Source: Mucilaginibacter lappiensis (lineage in GTDB: Bacteria > Bacteroidota > Bacteroidia > Sphingobacteriales > Sphingobacteriaceae). Taken from it: a stretch of DNA of 64,000 nucleotides. Below the pieces are notes generated by a model. The model searched no databases and was not told the DNA's origin. It saw only the letters and a program-made list of their open reading frames with translations. The stretch is taken from NCBI RefSeq assembly GCF_900155965.1, contig NZ_FTMG01000003.1:248001-312000 (forward strand). Direction: 5' to 3'. Shown here piece by piece: positions 51,172-59,549 of this stretch (position 1 is its first letter; each line of letters begins with the position of its first letter). The position numbers and the translations under genes were made by a program.

Positions 51172-54100
51172 TTACTGCGTGGTATCCTCCGGGAAATTTA
51201 TTTCCTCCGATGGTTGTACTTTCTCACGAACCACTGCTTTTTCAGGGTCGAGACTTTTCATATAGCCTTTTTTCAATAAAAGCGGGATGATGTGATTACC
51301 CGCTAGCCGCACCGCATCTGACGAGCCCCGTGTAGATTCGATACGGATACAAACCACCATATTACCTGTGCCTTTAGCCTCTGGTGCAAAAAACACATAC
51401 CAGCCATCATTTACGCTTTTGTTTTTCACAATCCGCTCGGGCGTACCGCTTTTACCGGCCACTGCTATATGCAATATAGGCACTTTCGGTGCACTTTGTG
51501 CTATCATATATTGTTTCAGCAAAGCGGCATACTCTGGTTTTTCGGCCAGTTTAAAGGCGGGCTTTACAGCTATTGCCGTATCATTGATCTTGAGTACAAA
51601 ACGGTTGGGGTGCAGCATTCCCTCATTAGCCACACCCGATATTAGTCTGGCTACAGCTGCCGGTGTTGCGATCAGCTCCCCTTGCCCCCAGGCCATACCC
51701 GATATACCCTTGGCCCTGGTTTTATGGATATTGTTAGGGTCATAGCGCGGCCTGGTATTAAATTCGGTTTTACGCCACAAGCTGCGCCATTTCTCTTCCT
51801 GATCGGCATTTTCTGGCGGTTTATTATAGTAATAGCCGCCTACGCCATGTAAAAACATACCTGTTTTTAAGTACAGGTTCCCCATATACTCTTCCAGGTG
51901 TTGCTGATTGGCCAGTTTGATAAAATACACGTTGTTTGATTTGGCAATGGCCCTTGCCATGGTAATCATCCCTGTTTCATCGGGTTCAATACCTTTGGTA
52001 CGGATGCGTTCTTCGGTACTTACATGGTACACCACATCGGCAGCGCCAATACCCAGCTTATTAAATGCCGACATAGCCGTGAGCACCTTCGCTGTTGATC
52101 CTGGTTGCGAGGCATAAGTAAAACCCAGATCAGTCGTGGTCATCCAGGTAGCCAGTTTATTCTGATCAGCCTGCGACATGGTCAATTGATCCCAGTTATG
52201 CACCGGTGGTAATGGATACACCGCCGAAGCCAGCACATCACCAGTATTGGCTTCCATCACCACCACCGAAACCCGGTTATCCTGTAACGACGTATCGGCG
52301 GCTATGGCCTGCTGTATGCCGGTTTGCAGCTCGGCATCTACCGTAAGCTGCACATCGCGATTCTTGTTTTTAAAGGCTGCTATTTCCGGGCCGTTAATAT
52401 CAGCCAGCAACAGCGGAGCCAATGCACTGTAATCGCGCTTACTCACCGTCATCTCTTTCATGCCACGGGGTAAAAAGCGATCCTCCTGGTAGTGGGACGC
52501 CTTTACATTATAGCTGGTGATGGGCATCTTAAATCCGCGTAGCTCGGCAGCGTGCTCGTATTCGGCAAAGTAGCCGTTGGTGCTGCCGTTGAATACGCCC
52601 GTATTTTCGTCACCCGTCCAGAAGAACATATTTTCTTCAAAGGGATAATACCGCTCCAAACGCTTGTGCATAGCAGAATCCAGATCATAATGCATGATGC
52701 CTGTAGCAGCCAGTTTTTCTTTTTGCTTTTCTATCAGTTCCGGTTTGCTGGTAGCCAGTATCAATCCATTACGATCCAACAATGAGCCTGCCTGTAGTTT
52801 ATTCATCAAAATGGCAATACGCGGATTATAGCTGAACATCCTCAAGCCACTTTTATCGGCAACCAATGCCGGTTTTACTACCCAATGTTTATTATCGGCG
52901 CTGTAGCGTGATACATTTACGGTGAGCAAGACCACCGCAGCCAAAGCAGCCGTAAGGGCGGGCACCAGGTTTTTATCCTGCTGTTTGGTGATAAAGCTCA
53001 TTTGCACCTGCGTGCCTTTTACGGAAGATACGGACAGCAGAAATCCTGCCGCCACCATATTGATCACAAGTGATGATCCGCCATAACTTTCAAACGGCAG
53101 AGATACCCCAGACAAAGGCAGCGCCCCGATCGAGCCGCCGGCTATAAGAATGAACTGCACAAAACTACAAACACCTATACCCGCGCTGAGATAAAACAAC
53201 AGCGGTGTACCTGTTTGCCGACCTATAATGATAGACCGATGCAAGTAGACCAGGAATAATATAAATATAGCGGCCATACCTGCCCAGCCAAACTCTTCGC
53301 CAATAGATGGCAATATCATATCGGTATGTGCCTCGGGAATAGTTTTGGCAAAACCCTGCCCTACACCAGTACCGCTTAAGCCACCACTGGCCATGGCCCA
53401 AAGTCCGTTAGCGACCTGGTCGCCGCCATATACTTCATTGTTCCAGGGATCCTGCCAGATGGCTTTGCGTTCTGTTAATCGTTCTACAGGGCCGGGAATG
53501 ATCTTGTCCAGACCTGGTATTTTATCGATAGTTAAAAACGCAGTGATCACGATCAAAGCCATAAATGACGATTCGCTCAGTAAGCGGGGTTTTAAGAAAC
53601 CTATAATACCCCATACGCCAAAGGTGATGGCCGCACTAATCCACACATTTTCAAAAAGCCAGGTGGCCAGTACAAATAATATTACGTAAGCGGCCATGTA
53701 CATAAAATCGCCGCGCGAAAAGGAGAACAGGATAATGAACGTAAAGCAGATCACCATCGCAGGGCCTAAATCGCCCAGTACCAAAAACAGCAGCAAGATA
53801 ATCACCGTAGCGATAAGAGCGAAGGAAAAAAACGCCCAGCGCTTACCCCAACTGGCATATTGACTAATAAATTTCTCATTAGCGGCAAAAAAGCCGGCCA
53901 GGAATATCATGATCAGGTATTTCACAATCTCGCTGGGCTGCACCCCCAACAGGTTCACCTTTACCCCGCTACCTTCGGGACCGGTACCAAATAAAATAGT
54001 GCCGAACAATAAAGCCATAGCTACCAACGCCCAGGGCCAGCCATTAGCCGCGCTGCGCGCGCCTTTAAAAAATAGTAAACGGTATAGCGTTGAATCGGCA

Positions 54101-55287
54101 TTAAAACGGCGTAGGTTGAAGAATTGCAGGATACAGATACCAGCTATGCCGATACCTAAATACATTAAGGTATCTTTAGCCAAAAAACGATCGCGCAAAG
54201 GATCTTGCAAACTCAGTAAGGTGAGTATGGAAATACCGGTGAGCAGCATGATCAGCGGCAAAATCAATTGATCGGCCTGTGGATAACGACTGCTGAGCAA
54301 CAGATGTACGATCACGAAACCTGCAAGAAAGCTTCCTACGATGATCCAGTACCATTCATTAAACTCCTCATGGGTACGTACAATGAAGGCGCCCTCTTTT
54401 TTCAGGATATTAAAATCGCGGGTAGATAATAGTTTTATAGTATGCGGAGCTTGAGTAAAATTGAGTATTTTATCTTTATCCAGTTCCACCACACCCTGTG
54501 AGCGGCCAAATTCAAAACCGGGCTGCAACGGCAACAATTCAAAGGCTTTACCCGTGGGCAAGTTTTTAAATGCATAATGGCCTTCAGCATCGGTACGGGC
54601 AAAGGCTGTTAGTGACTGCAGCTGGCGTTTTTTATCTGCATTGATCACATAAGTTTTTTTATAAGCGGGTGATGCTTGCGTGGTTGCCCCCCTTGACGTG
54701 GTTTCTTCATCGGTATAGATACTGTCCTGCGGTAGTATCATGTTTAACCTTACCAGTACGCCACCAATGGGTTGTTCTTTGTGATGAATAGTTCCTGATA
54801 TGCTATATTCACCCAAACCCAGATCAGTTTGTGCTGATAATTGTGGTGGATGAATACGCTCCTGCGTAAACCGTGCAGAATCATCACCAGTATAACCCAA
54901 TAAAGAACGGGATACGAGCACCCTTTTTTTGAAAGATTCGCCACCATTGATAAAAGCATCATCGGCATTTACATAATACCGGCGTTTGTTCAACTCGCCT
55001 GCGTTATCGATCACTTCACCTGCATTTACTTTGGAAGCAATGGTGGCGCGGATGTAGTCAACATCTTTAGGATCATCAAAATAATAACCCTTTTGTAACA
55101 GGGCGGCCACATTACGGGCGGTGTTAGGTGTGTTGAGATTAACAATAGTGCCATCCTGAAGCCGCTTATCCACATCAACAAATTTCTGTTGCAGCACAAA
55201 ATAAAGCTTGCCAAAAAGCATAACCAGTATAATACCCGTCAGCAATAAAAACAACCGCTCCATTCCCCTTCCAGGTGACTTATCCAT
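51172..55287 (-). CDS. SEDS (FtsW/RodA)-transpeptidase (class B PBP) fusion protein
   Basis: 1,371 residues from the ATG at 55287 (MDKSPGRGMERLF). Order of parts: a membrane helix (about 9-33); a periplasmic region with an Ig-like regulatory domain (GEYSISGTIHHKEQPIGG, GHYAFKNLPTGKAF); a SEDS domain of about ten helices (330-760) with QPSEIVKYLIM (Gln450), catalytic-type Asp656 in HTDMILPSIGEEFG and LPFESYGGSS; a further helix; then a penicillin-binding module with Ser1064 in QPGSTAK, SNN at 1117-1119 and KSGT at 1279. All three transpeptidase motifs and the SEDS Asp are intact. SEDS proteins polymerise glycan strands and class B PBPs cross-link them; here both activities lie in one chain. 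Confidence 0.93.
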   Translation of the reverse strand: MDKSPGRGMERLFLLLTGIILVMLFGKLYFVLQQKFVDVDKRLQDGTIVNLNTPNTARNVAALLQKGYYFDDPKDVDYIRATIASKVNAGEVIDNAGELNKRRYYVNADDAFINGGESFKKRVLVSRSLLGYTGDDSARFTQERIHPPQLSAQTDLGLGEYSISGTIHHKEQPIGGVLVRLNMILPQDSIYTDEETTSRGATTQASPAYKKTYVINADKKRQLQSLTAFARTDAEGHYAFKNLPTGKAFELLPLQPGFEFGRSQGVVELDKDKILNFTQAPHTIKLLSTRDFNILKKEGAFIVRTHEEFNEWYWIIVGSFLAGFVIVHLLLSSRYPQADQLILPLIMLLTGISILTLLSLQDPLRDRFLAKDTLMYLGIGIAGICILQFFNLRRFNADSTLYRLLFFKGARSAANGWPWALVAMALLFGTILFGTGPEGSGVKVNLLGVQPSEIVKYLIMIFLAGFFAANEKFISQYASWGKRWAFFSFALIATVIILLLFLVLGDLGPAMVICFTFIILFSFSRGDFMYMAAYVILFVLATWLFENVWISAAITFGVWGIIGFLKPRLLSESSFMALIVITAFLTIDKIPGLDKIIPGPVERLTERKAIWQDPWNNEVYGGDQVANGLWAMASGGLSGTGVGQGFAKTIPEAHTDMILPSIGEEFGWAGMAAIFILFLVYLHRSIIIGRQTGTPLLFYLSAGIGVCSFVQFILIAGGSIGALPLSGVSLPFESYGGSSLVINMVAAGFLLSVSSVKGTQVQMSFITKQQDKNLVPALTAALAAVVLLTVNVSRYSADNKHWVVKPALVADKSGLRMFSYNPRIAILMNKLQAGSLLDRNGLILATSKPELIEKQKEKLAATGIMHYDLDSAMHKRLERYYPFEENMFFWTGDENTGVFNGSTNGYFAEYEHAAELRGFKMPITSYNVKASHYQEDRFLPRGMKEMTVSKRDYSALAPLLLADINGPEIAAFKNKNRDVQLTVDAELQTGIQQAIAADTSLQDNRVSVVVMEANTGDVLASAVYPLPPVHNWDQLTMSQADQNKLATWMTTTDLGFTYASQPGSTAKVLTAMSAFNKLGIGAADVVYHVSTEERIRTKGIEPDETGMITMARAIAKSNNVYFIKLANQQHLEEYMGNLYLKTGMFLHGVGGYYYNKPPENADQEEKWRSLWRKTEFNTRPRYDPNNIHKTRAKGISGMAWGQGELIATPAAVARLISGVANEGMLHPNRFVLKINDTAIAVKPAFKLAEKPEYAALLKQYMIAQSAPKVPILHIAVAGKSGTPERIVKNKSVNDGWYVFFAPEAKGTGNMVVCIRIESTRGSSDAVRLAGNHIIPLLLKKGYMKSLDPEKAVVREKVQPSEEINFPEDTTQ

Positions 55288-55302
55288 TTTGAGAATTAAA
55301 GT

Positions 55303-55421
55303 TAGAATCAAGAGTCAAGAACCAAGAGTCAAGAGCTAATATTTTGGAATTAGAGTAAAGAAAATATCTCATCATACTATTATTTTTTCTTGATTCCTGA
55401 TTCTTGATTCTTGCTTCCCGG
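55303..55421. repeat. Low-complexity repeat of GAATCAAGAGTCAAGAA words
   Basis: Tandem TAGAATCAAGAGTCAAGAACCAAGAGTCAAGAG on the left is mirrored by TTCTTGATTCCTGATTCTTGATTCTTG on the right. The right-hand part enters the 3' end of the PP2C gene and encodes its last residues. Same class as 21713-21789. Confidence 0.8.
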
Positions 55422-56831
55422 TAAGCTGTCTATTTTGAACATGCCTCCAAACAATCTGCCTGAAACCTGTTTATTGGCAGGGAAGCTGTACGATGTTTGC
55501 ACAGGTGCTTCACAATTATTAAATACCACGTGTTTTAATACCAGGGCATCGTTATGCGTAGTAATTGTTATTTTGAACCCTTCAAAAGCTACGCTATCCA
55601 GCACGATAAACTTACAGGTAGCCGCCAATGTAAGCGCAGGTCCGTGATATAAGGAATCGCGTTTAAACAGTATGTTTCCTTTGGCTTTAATATACAGACT
55701 GTCGCCATCAATATGCAGGCTATCGGTTAAAACAATAGGCTCTGGGTAATCAGCAGCAGACAATATGAGCGTTTTGCCTTTCAATTTGTTGATAGTATCC
55801 TGCAGTTTGATTTCCTGTGCATTTTTTACTTTAACGTGTGTTACATACGTTTTCACGGGATTTTGCTTCAACTGATAATTAAGCCAAAACTGCCATAAAA
55901 AACCTGCTAAAGCCAGTGCAAGTAATATAAAAAGCACGATCATGCTACCTCGGTTGCTTTTTTGCCTTACCGGTATGGTAGCAGGGCCGTCGGGTAATTT
56001 GGGTTGTGCCAATGGGTCGACGATCTCATCGGTAACTTTCGCGACTGCCGTTGCCGGACGAGTTGCACTATGCTGCCGCGGGGCCTTGTCATTTTGAACC
56101 AGGGCTACGGTAACATTGTCTTTTCCGCCTTTGCTATTGGCGGCGTCTATCAACCTTTTGCCTTTCTCTTCAATAGAGTCACTACCCGTCAGTATAGCGG
56201 TAATAAGGCTTTTGTCCACCAGGTCGGTCAAACCATCACTGCAAACCAGCAGGGTATCACCGGGAAGAAAGGGTGAATGCCCGGTCTCTACAAAATCCGG
56301 ATCTTTGGATATTTCGGGATTAAACCCAAGCGCCTTATTGATCTCGTTCCGTTTAGGGTGATCCATGGCCGCTTCTTCCGTCAATCGCCCGGAATCTTCC
56401 AGAAAGCCTACGAACGAATGGTCTTTAGATATCTTAATGAGCGTATGATCGCGGAGCAGATATAAACGAGTATCGCCTACATGTGCATAGTAAAACTGGT
56501 TGTTCTGAATATCGATAACAGCCAGCGTAAGCACACAAGCCATGTTCTCTAATTGCTTGTCCGTTTTCTTTTTGTCGTATATTTTTTGGTTGGCTATATT
56601 GATGGTATTTACCAGCAGAGGCACCACATCACCAGCAATATAAGATAACTGTTCCAGGATACACTCGCGTGCTATATCGGCTGCCACTTCGCCCCCCACG
56701 TAACCACCTACGCCATCAATTACGCAGGCAATAATAAAATTGCCGTCGCCGGATTTTTGGGCAATAAAGGTATCCTCATTATTATCCCGCTGCCGGCCAA
56801 TATCTGTTATTCCGAAAAAATTATTTGCCAT
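55380..56831 (-). CDS. PP2C-type Ser/Thr protein phosphatase with membrane anchor
   Basis: 483 residues. The first 245 form a PP2C domain with IGRQRDNNED (Asp20), VIDGVGGYVGGE (Asp39-Gly40), HVGDTRLYLL, LVCSDGLTDLV and GGKDNVTVAL, all the metal-binding positions of the family. A linker leads to one membrane helix (about 297-318) and a periplasmic beta-rich domain (about 325-465). The layout resembles actinobacterial PstP, which dephosphorylates kinase targets. The final SKNQESGIKKK is translated from a dispersed repeat. Its start overlaps the end of the micropeptide gene by 11 bases, so translation may be coupled. Confidence 0.94.
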   Translation of the reverse strand: MANNFFGITDIGRQRDNNEDTFIAQKSGDGNFIIACVIDGVGGYVGGEVAADIARECILEQLSYIAGDVVPLLVNTINIANQKIYDKKKTDKQLENMACVLTLAVIDIQNNQFYYAHVGDTRLYLLRDHTLIKISKDHSFVGFLEDSGRLTEEAAMDHPKRNEINKALGFNPEISKDPDFVETGHSPFLPGDTLLVCSDGLTDLVDKSLITAILTGSDSIEEKGKRLIDAANSKGGKDNVTVALVQNDKAPRQHSATRPATAVAKVTDEIVDPLAQPKLPDGPATIPVRQKSNRGSMIVLFILLALALAGFLWQFWLNYQLKQNPVKTYVTHVKVKNAQEIKLQDTINKLKGKTLILSAADYPEPIVLTDSLHIDGDSLYIKAKGNILFKRDSLYHGPALTLAATCKFIVLDSVAFEGFKITITTHNDALVLKHVVFNNCEAPVQTSYSFPANKQVSGRLFGGMFKIDSLPGSKNQESGIKKK

Positions 56832-56922
56832 GGTTTTTACTGGAATTTTTGATGTCGATAAAATGGGCCATTAATAATAAAACGCCTATTGCCAACAGCC
56901 CGAATGATAATATTTGTGACAT
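56821..56922 (-). CDS. 33-residue single-helix membrane peptide
   Basis: This short frame runs from the ATG at 56922 to a TAA at 56821. The peptide is MSQILSFGLLAIGVLLLMAH then FIDIKNSSKNHGK: one hydrophobic helix (residues 4-19) and a basic, hydrophilic tail. It fills the 90-base gap between the FHA-like gene and the phosphatase gene exactly. Its ATG overlaps the upstream TAA stop as TAATG, and its stop lies 8 bases inside the phosphatase gene start. Such double coupling is typical of genuine operon genes. No family is recognised. It could be a regulator or assembly factor of the membrane kinase or phosphatase. Confidence 0.65.
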   Translation of the reverse strand: MSQILSFGLLAIGVLLLMAHFIDIKNSSKNHGK

Positions 56923-57884
56923 TATACTTCGGGTTTAAATAAGTTGATGCCAATGATGCCGTTCAACAATATTTTTGAGTTAAAAGGAAGATCTACCCAC
57001 TGCGGCGCGTTTACATCGCTGCGGGGCACCTCCTTCTCGTTAATTAAGGTAAGCTCGCCAAAGGAAGCCAGGTAAAATTTACCATCGGCCTTGTTCAATC
57101 TGACACGCAGGTGCGGAGTATTTACCCAATCACTTGGCACTTTAAATATGGCGCGCTCTTCGCGGCTTTCTTCGTTGCCTGATACTACAATATCGTCATC
57201 CATTATCAGGAACTCCACTTTGCGGCCCACAAACTGTTTATCGGGCATAATGGTATCCAGTCGTGCTAATATCTTATCGCCGGGCCGGTCAATTTCTTTT
57301 TCTTTATGGTTTAGATCATAAGCGTAAGGCAGTTCATAATAACCTTCGCTATAATAAGTAAAGCCTTTGAGTATATCATTACTGATATCCAATGTTTGGG
57401 CCACACCGGTATGGCGGGGGATGAATGTTACCCGCAAGTTTTCTTCTTTTTTATCACTGCCGGGTAACAACTTGCCGATAAAACCTTTATCGCCTTTGGC
57501 ATAATCGGGATGCGAAACCAGCCGGAATACCCATTTGGAGCTGGAGGGTTCCACCTTTTTACCTACTTCCTGATACTCGCGCAGCAGCTCGTAGAATTTT
57601 TTTACCGATTCATTAACGATGATACCAAAAAGACCAGAGCGGTTGTTGATAAACTCCTGGTAATCTTCTTCGTTAAAGCTGATGATAAATTCGTGGTAAA
57701 ACACTACGCGATCAGCAAATGAAAGCTGACCGATAGATTCTTTAAATTTTTCGATAATGTATAAATAAACATCATCGGGTGTAAGCGCTTTTATAGTTTC
57801 GGCCGCCGCATTGGCTGGTTTCCCGTTTGGTAAAAACCAATCCTGCAGCCCTATCTTTTGCCAGAATGTAGATTTTGGTTCCAT
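56922..57884 (-). CDS. Uncharacterised protein with a possible degenerate FHA-like C-terminal domain
   Basis: 320 residues, cytoplasmic, no signal or membrane helix. The N-terminus (SIGQLSFADRVVFYHEFIISF, ELLREYQEVG) is helical. The C-terminal 110 residues look beta-rich (AIFKVPSDWVNTPHLRVRLNKADGKFYLASFGELTLINEK, then SKILLNGIIGINLFKPE) and end like an FHA domain, but the phosphate-contact Arg and the Ser-x-x-His core are not evident. This is inference from pattern. It is placed between the kinase and the phosphatase, so it is likely part of the same signalling system. The stop codon shares a base with the start of the next small gene. Confidence 0.7.
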   Translation of the reverse strand: MEPKSTFWQKIGLQDWFLPNGKPANAAAETIKALTPDDVYLYIIEKFKESIGQLSFADRVVFYHEFIISFNEEDYQEFINNRSGLFGIIVNESVKKFYELLREYQEVGKKVEPSSSKWVFRLVSHPDYAKGDKGFIGKLLPGSDKKEENLRVTFIPRHTGVAQTLDISNDILKGFTYYSEGYYELPYAYDLNHKEKEIDRPGDKILARLDTIMPDKQFVGRKVEFLIMDDDIVVSGNEESREERAIFKVPSDWVNTPHLRVRLNKADGKFYLASFGELTLINEKEVPRSDVNAPQWVDLPFNSKILLNGIIGINLFKPEV

Positions 57885-57894
57885 TCTTTATGTA

Positions 57895-57960
57895 ATTCTA
57901 AATACTAAACTGTAAATTCTAAATCCTTGATCTTTACTCTCTAAATCCTTGATCTATTGA
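57895..57960. repeat. Low-complexity repeat of CTAAATTCTAAATCCTTGATC words
   Basis: Direct units such as TTCTAAATACTAAA, TTCTAAATCCTTGATCTTTACTC and CTAAATCCTTGATC fill the 79-base gap between the kinase and the FHA-like gene. It belongs to the same broad family of gap repeats as 51060-51170 and 55303-55421. Confidence 0.7.
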
Positions 57961-57963
57961 AAG

Positions 57964-59403
57964 CTAAAAATTTAAATTGGAGGTATCCTTGGTTTTGGCG
58001 CTATCGCGATAAAACTGGGGTTCCTCTTTTCCCGACTTCTTATATTTCATACCCTTAAGTATCGAGTCGGCCTGCGAATCAACCTCTGGCGGTATACCCG
58101 ATTCATCATTAGCAGGGGTTGTTGTATCCTGTTGCTTTTCCGGTTCCTTTTTTTGAGGTAGGATAACATTCTTAGTAGAATCTACCGGCTTTTTTGACGA
58201 TTTAAAAAGGCGGCTATAAACCCCATGATATATCTTGTCGCCATATTTGCTTAACACCACTGCCGAAAACACGGTAAACCCGCACAGCATGAACATAAAC
58301 AATATAAAAATTGGTTTCGACATGCGCACCTGCTTCCCATCGTCTACAGGTTTTGCGGCCCCCTCAGTGATCACCGGCTGAACAGCTTTATTATTCTCAG
58401 CTTCCTGGTAATATAAAAGCAGGCCCTGCAAACGCTCGTTCTCTTTGAGTAATACGGACGAATTCCAGGTATCATCGCCCTGGTTATTGCTTACTGCCGA
58501 TATACTACTGTGCATCAGGGTTTCTTGCAGCTCAATACCATCAGCAAACCTATCATCCGGATCTTTTTTAAGGCACTTGGCCACTATTTGCAGCAACCAG
58601 GCAGGCACCAGCATTTCGTGCTCTTTTTTCTTCTCCGTCCAGCTTTCTGGCAGGTTGTTTTTACGCAGCTCCATCACATCGGGCACCGGCGATTCCATAT
58701 GAGCCAACATCACGGCATTACGTGAGGTTTCGCCATTATCACGCAGCGGGAACGGCACTTGACCAGCTATCAGTTCATACAGGATAACGCCATAACTGTA
58801 CACATCCGTCTGAAAATACATCAGTCCTTCGTTTTGCTCGGGCGCCATAAATTCGATGGCTCCGGCGTGACGGATACTGGTACGGCGCTGATCATCAGAC
58901 ATGGCCGAAAGACCAAAATCCAATAGCACATAATTACCGGTGTGGATATTGAACTTTACATTATTGCTCTTGATATCGCCATGCTTTACGGAAACCTTAT
59001 GACAGTGAGAGAGTGCATTGGCCAATTGATCAGCCAGTTTTATGATCTCTTTGATGGTAAAGATGGGCTCGTGCGGTGGTTTCAGCAGGTCCTCCAAATC
59101 GGGGCCATCAATAAATTCCATTTCGATAAATGGGAACGAGCCACTTTCTGTAATACCTGAGTTTAATATCTTAACTACATTAGGGTTGGGTTCTTCATTT
59201 ACCTTTTTTAACTTTTCAACCTCGTTTTGAAAATTACGAAAATTCTTATCGTCGGTACTTTCGGTATGGATAGGGGTAGGTAATAACTTTACCGCGGTAA
59301 TGATAGGGCCGTAACGCCTGCCTTTGTAAACTGAACCCTGGCCGCCCGTTCGTAAAGCGCCCATATTCTCCAAACCCTCGGTTATTGTAAATACTTTGCT
59401 CAT
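57964..59403 (-). CDS. Transmembrane Ser/Thr protein kinase
   Basis: 479 residues with an N-terminal eukaryotic-type kinase domain (about 10-300): a Gly-rich loop GALRTGGQGSVYKG, ATP-binding Lys39 in ITAVKLL, the catalytic-loop Asp143 in HGDIKSNN (an HGD in place of the usual HRD), DFG at 162-164, and a peptide-binding APEQ. A cytoplasmic linker leads to one membrane helix (about 364-386) and a short, Lys/Pro-rich outer segment. HGD kinases lack the RD Arg that usually couples to activation-loop phosphorylation, so activity may not need it. It is the first gene of the signalling operon on the minus strand; the PP2C phosphatase is its likely opposite. Confidence 0.94.
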   Translation of the reverse strand: MSKVFTITEGLENMGALRTGGQGSVYKGRRYGPIITAVKLLPTPIHTESTDDKNFRNFQNEVEKLKKVNEEPNPNVVKILNSGITESGSFPFIEMEFIDGPDLEDLLKPPHEPIFTIKEIIKLADQLANALSHCHKVSVKHGDIKSNNVKFNIHTGNYVLLDFGLSAMSDDQRRTSIRHAGAIEFMAPEQNEGLMYFQTDVYSYGVILYELIAGQVPFPLRDNGETSRNAVMLAHMESPVPDVMELRKNNLPESWTEKKKEHEMLVPAWLLQIVAKCLKKDPDDRFADGIELQETLMHSSISAVSNNQGDDTWNSSVLLKENERLQGLLLYYQEAENNKAVQPVITEGAAKPVDDGKQVRMSKPIFILFMFMLCGFTVFSAVVLSKYGDKIYHGVYSRLFKSSKKPVDSTKNVILPQKKEPEKQQDTTTPANDESGIPPEVDSQADSILKGMKYKKSGKEEPQFYRDSAKTKDTSNLNF

Positions 59404-59529
59404 GGAGTAGTTGTCCTCGCGGTGCTTTCGGTGTAAAATAACTTCATAATAAACATTATATTATTTCAACATAACGCACGCATTAGTGTTTGGTATAAAA
59501 TTAGGAAAAAAAATGTGGATGGGGGGATT

Positions 59530-59549
59530 GATGTGCAGATGTGCACATC
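59530..59549. repeat. GATGTGCA direct repeat with a palindromic end
   Basis: GATGTGCA is repeated in tandem (59530-59537, 59538-59545), and GATGTGCACATC (59538-59549) is a perfect 12-base palindrome. It ends at the last base of the GH20 stop codon and lies in the 145-base gap upstream of the kinase gene. It could be a remnant of a dispersed repeat or a binding site near the kinase promoter. Confidence 0.55.
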
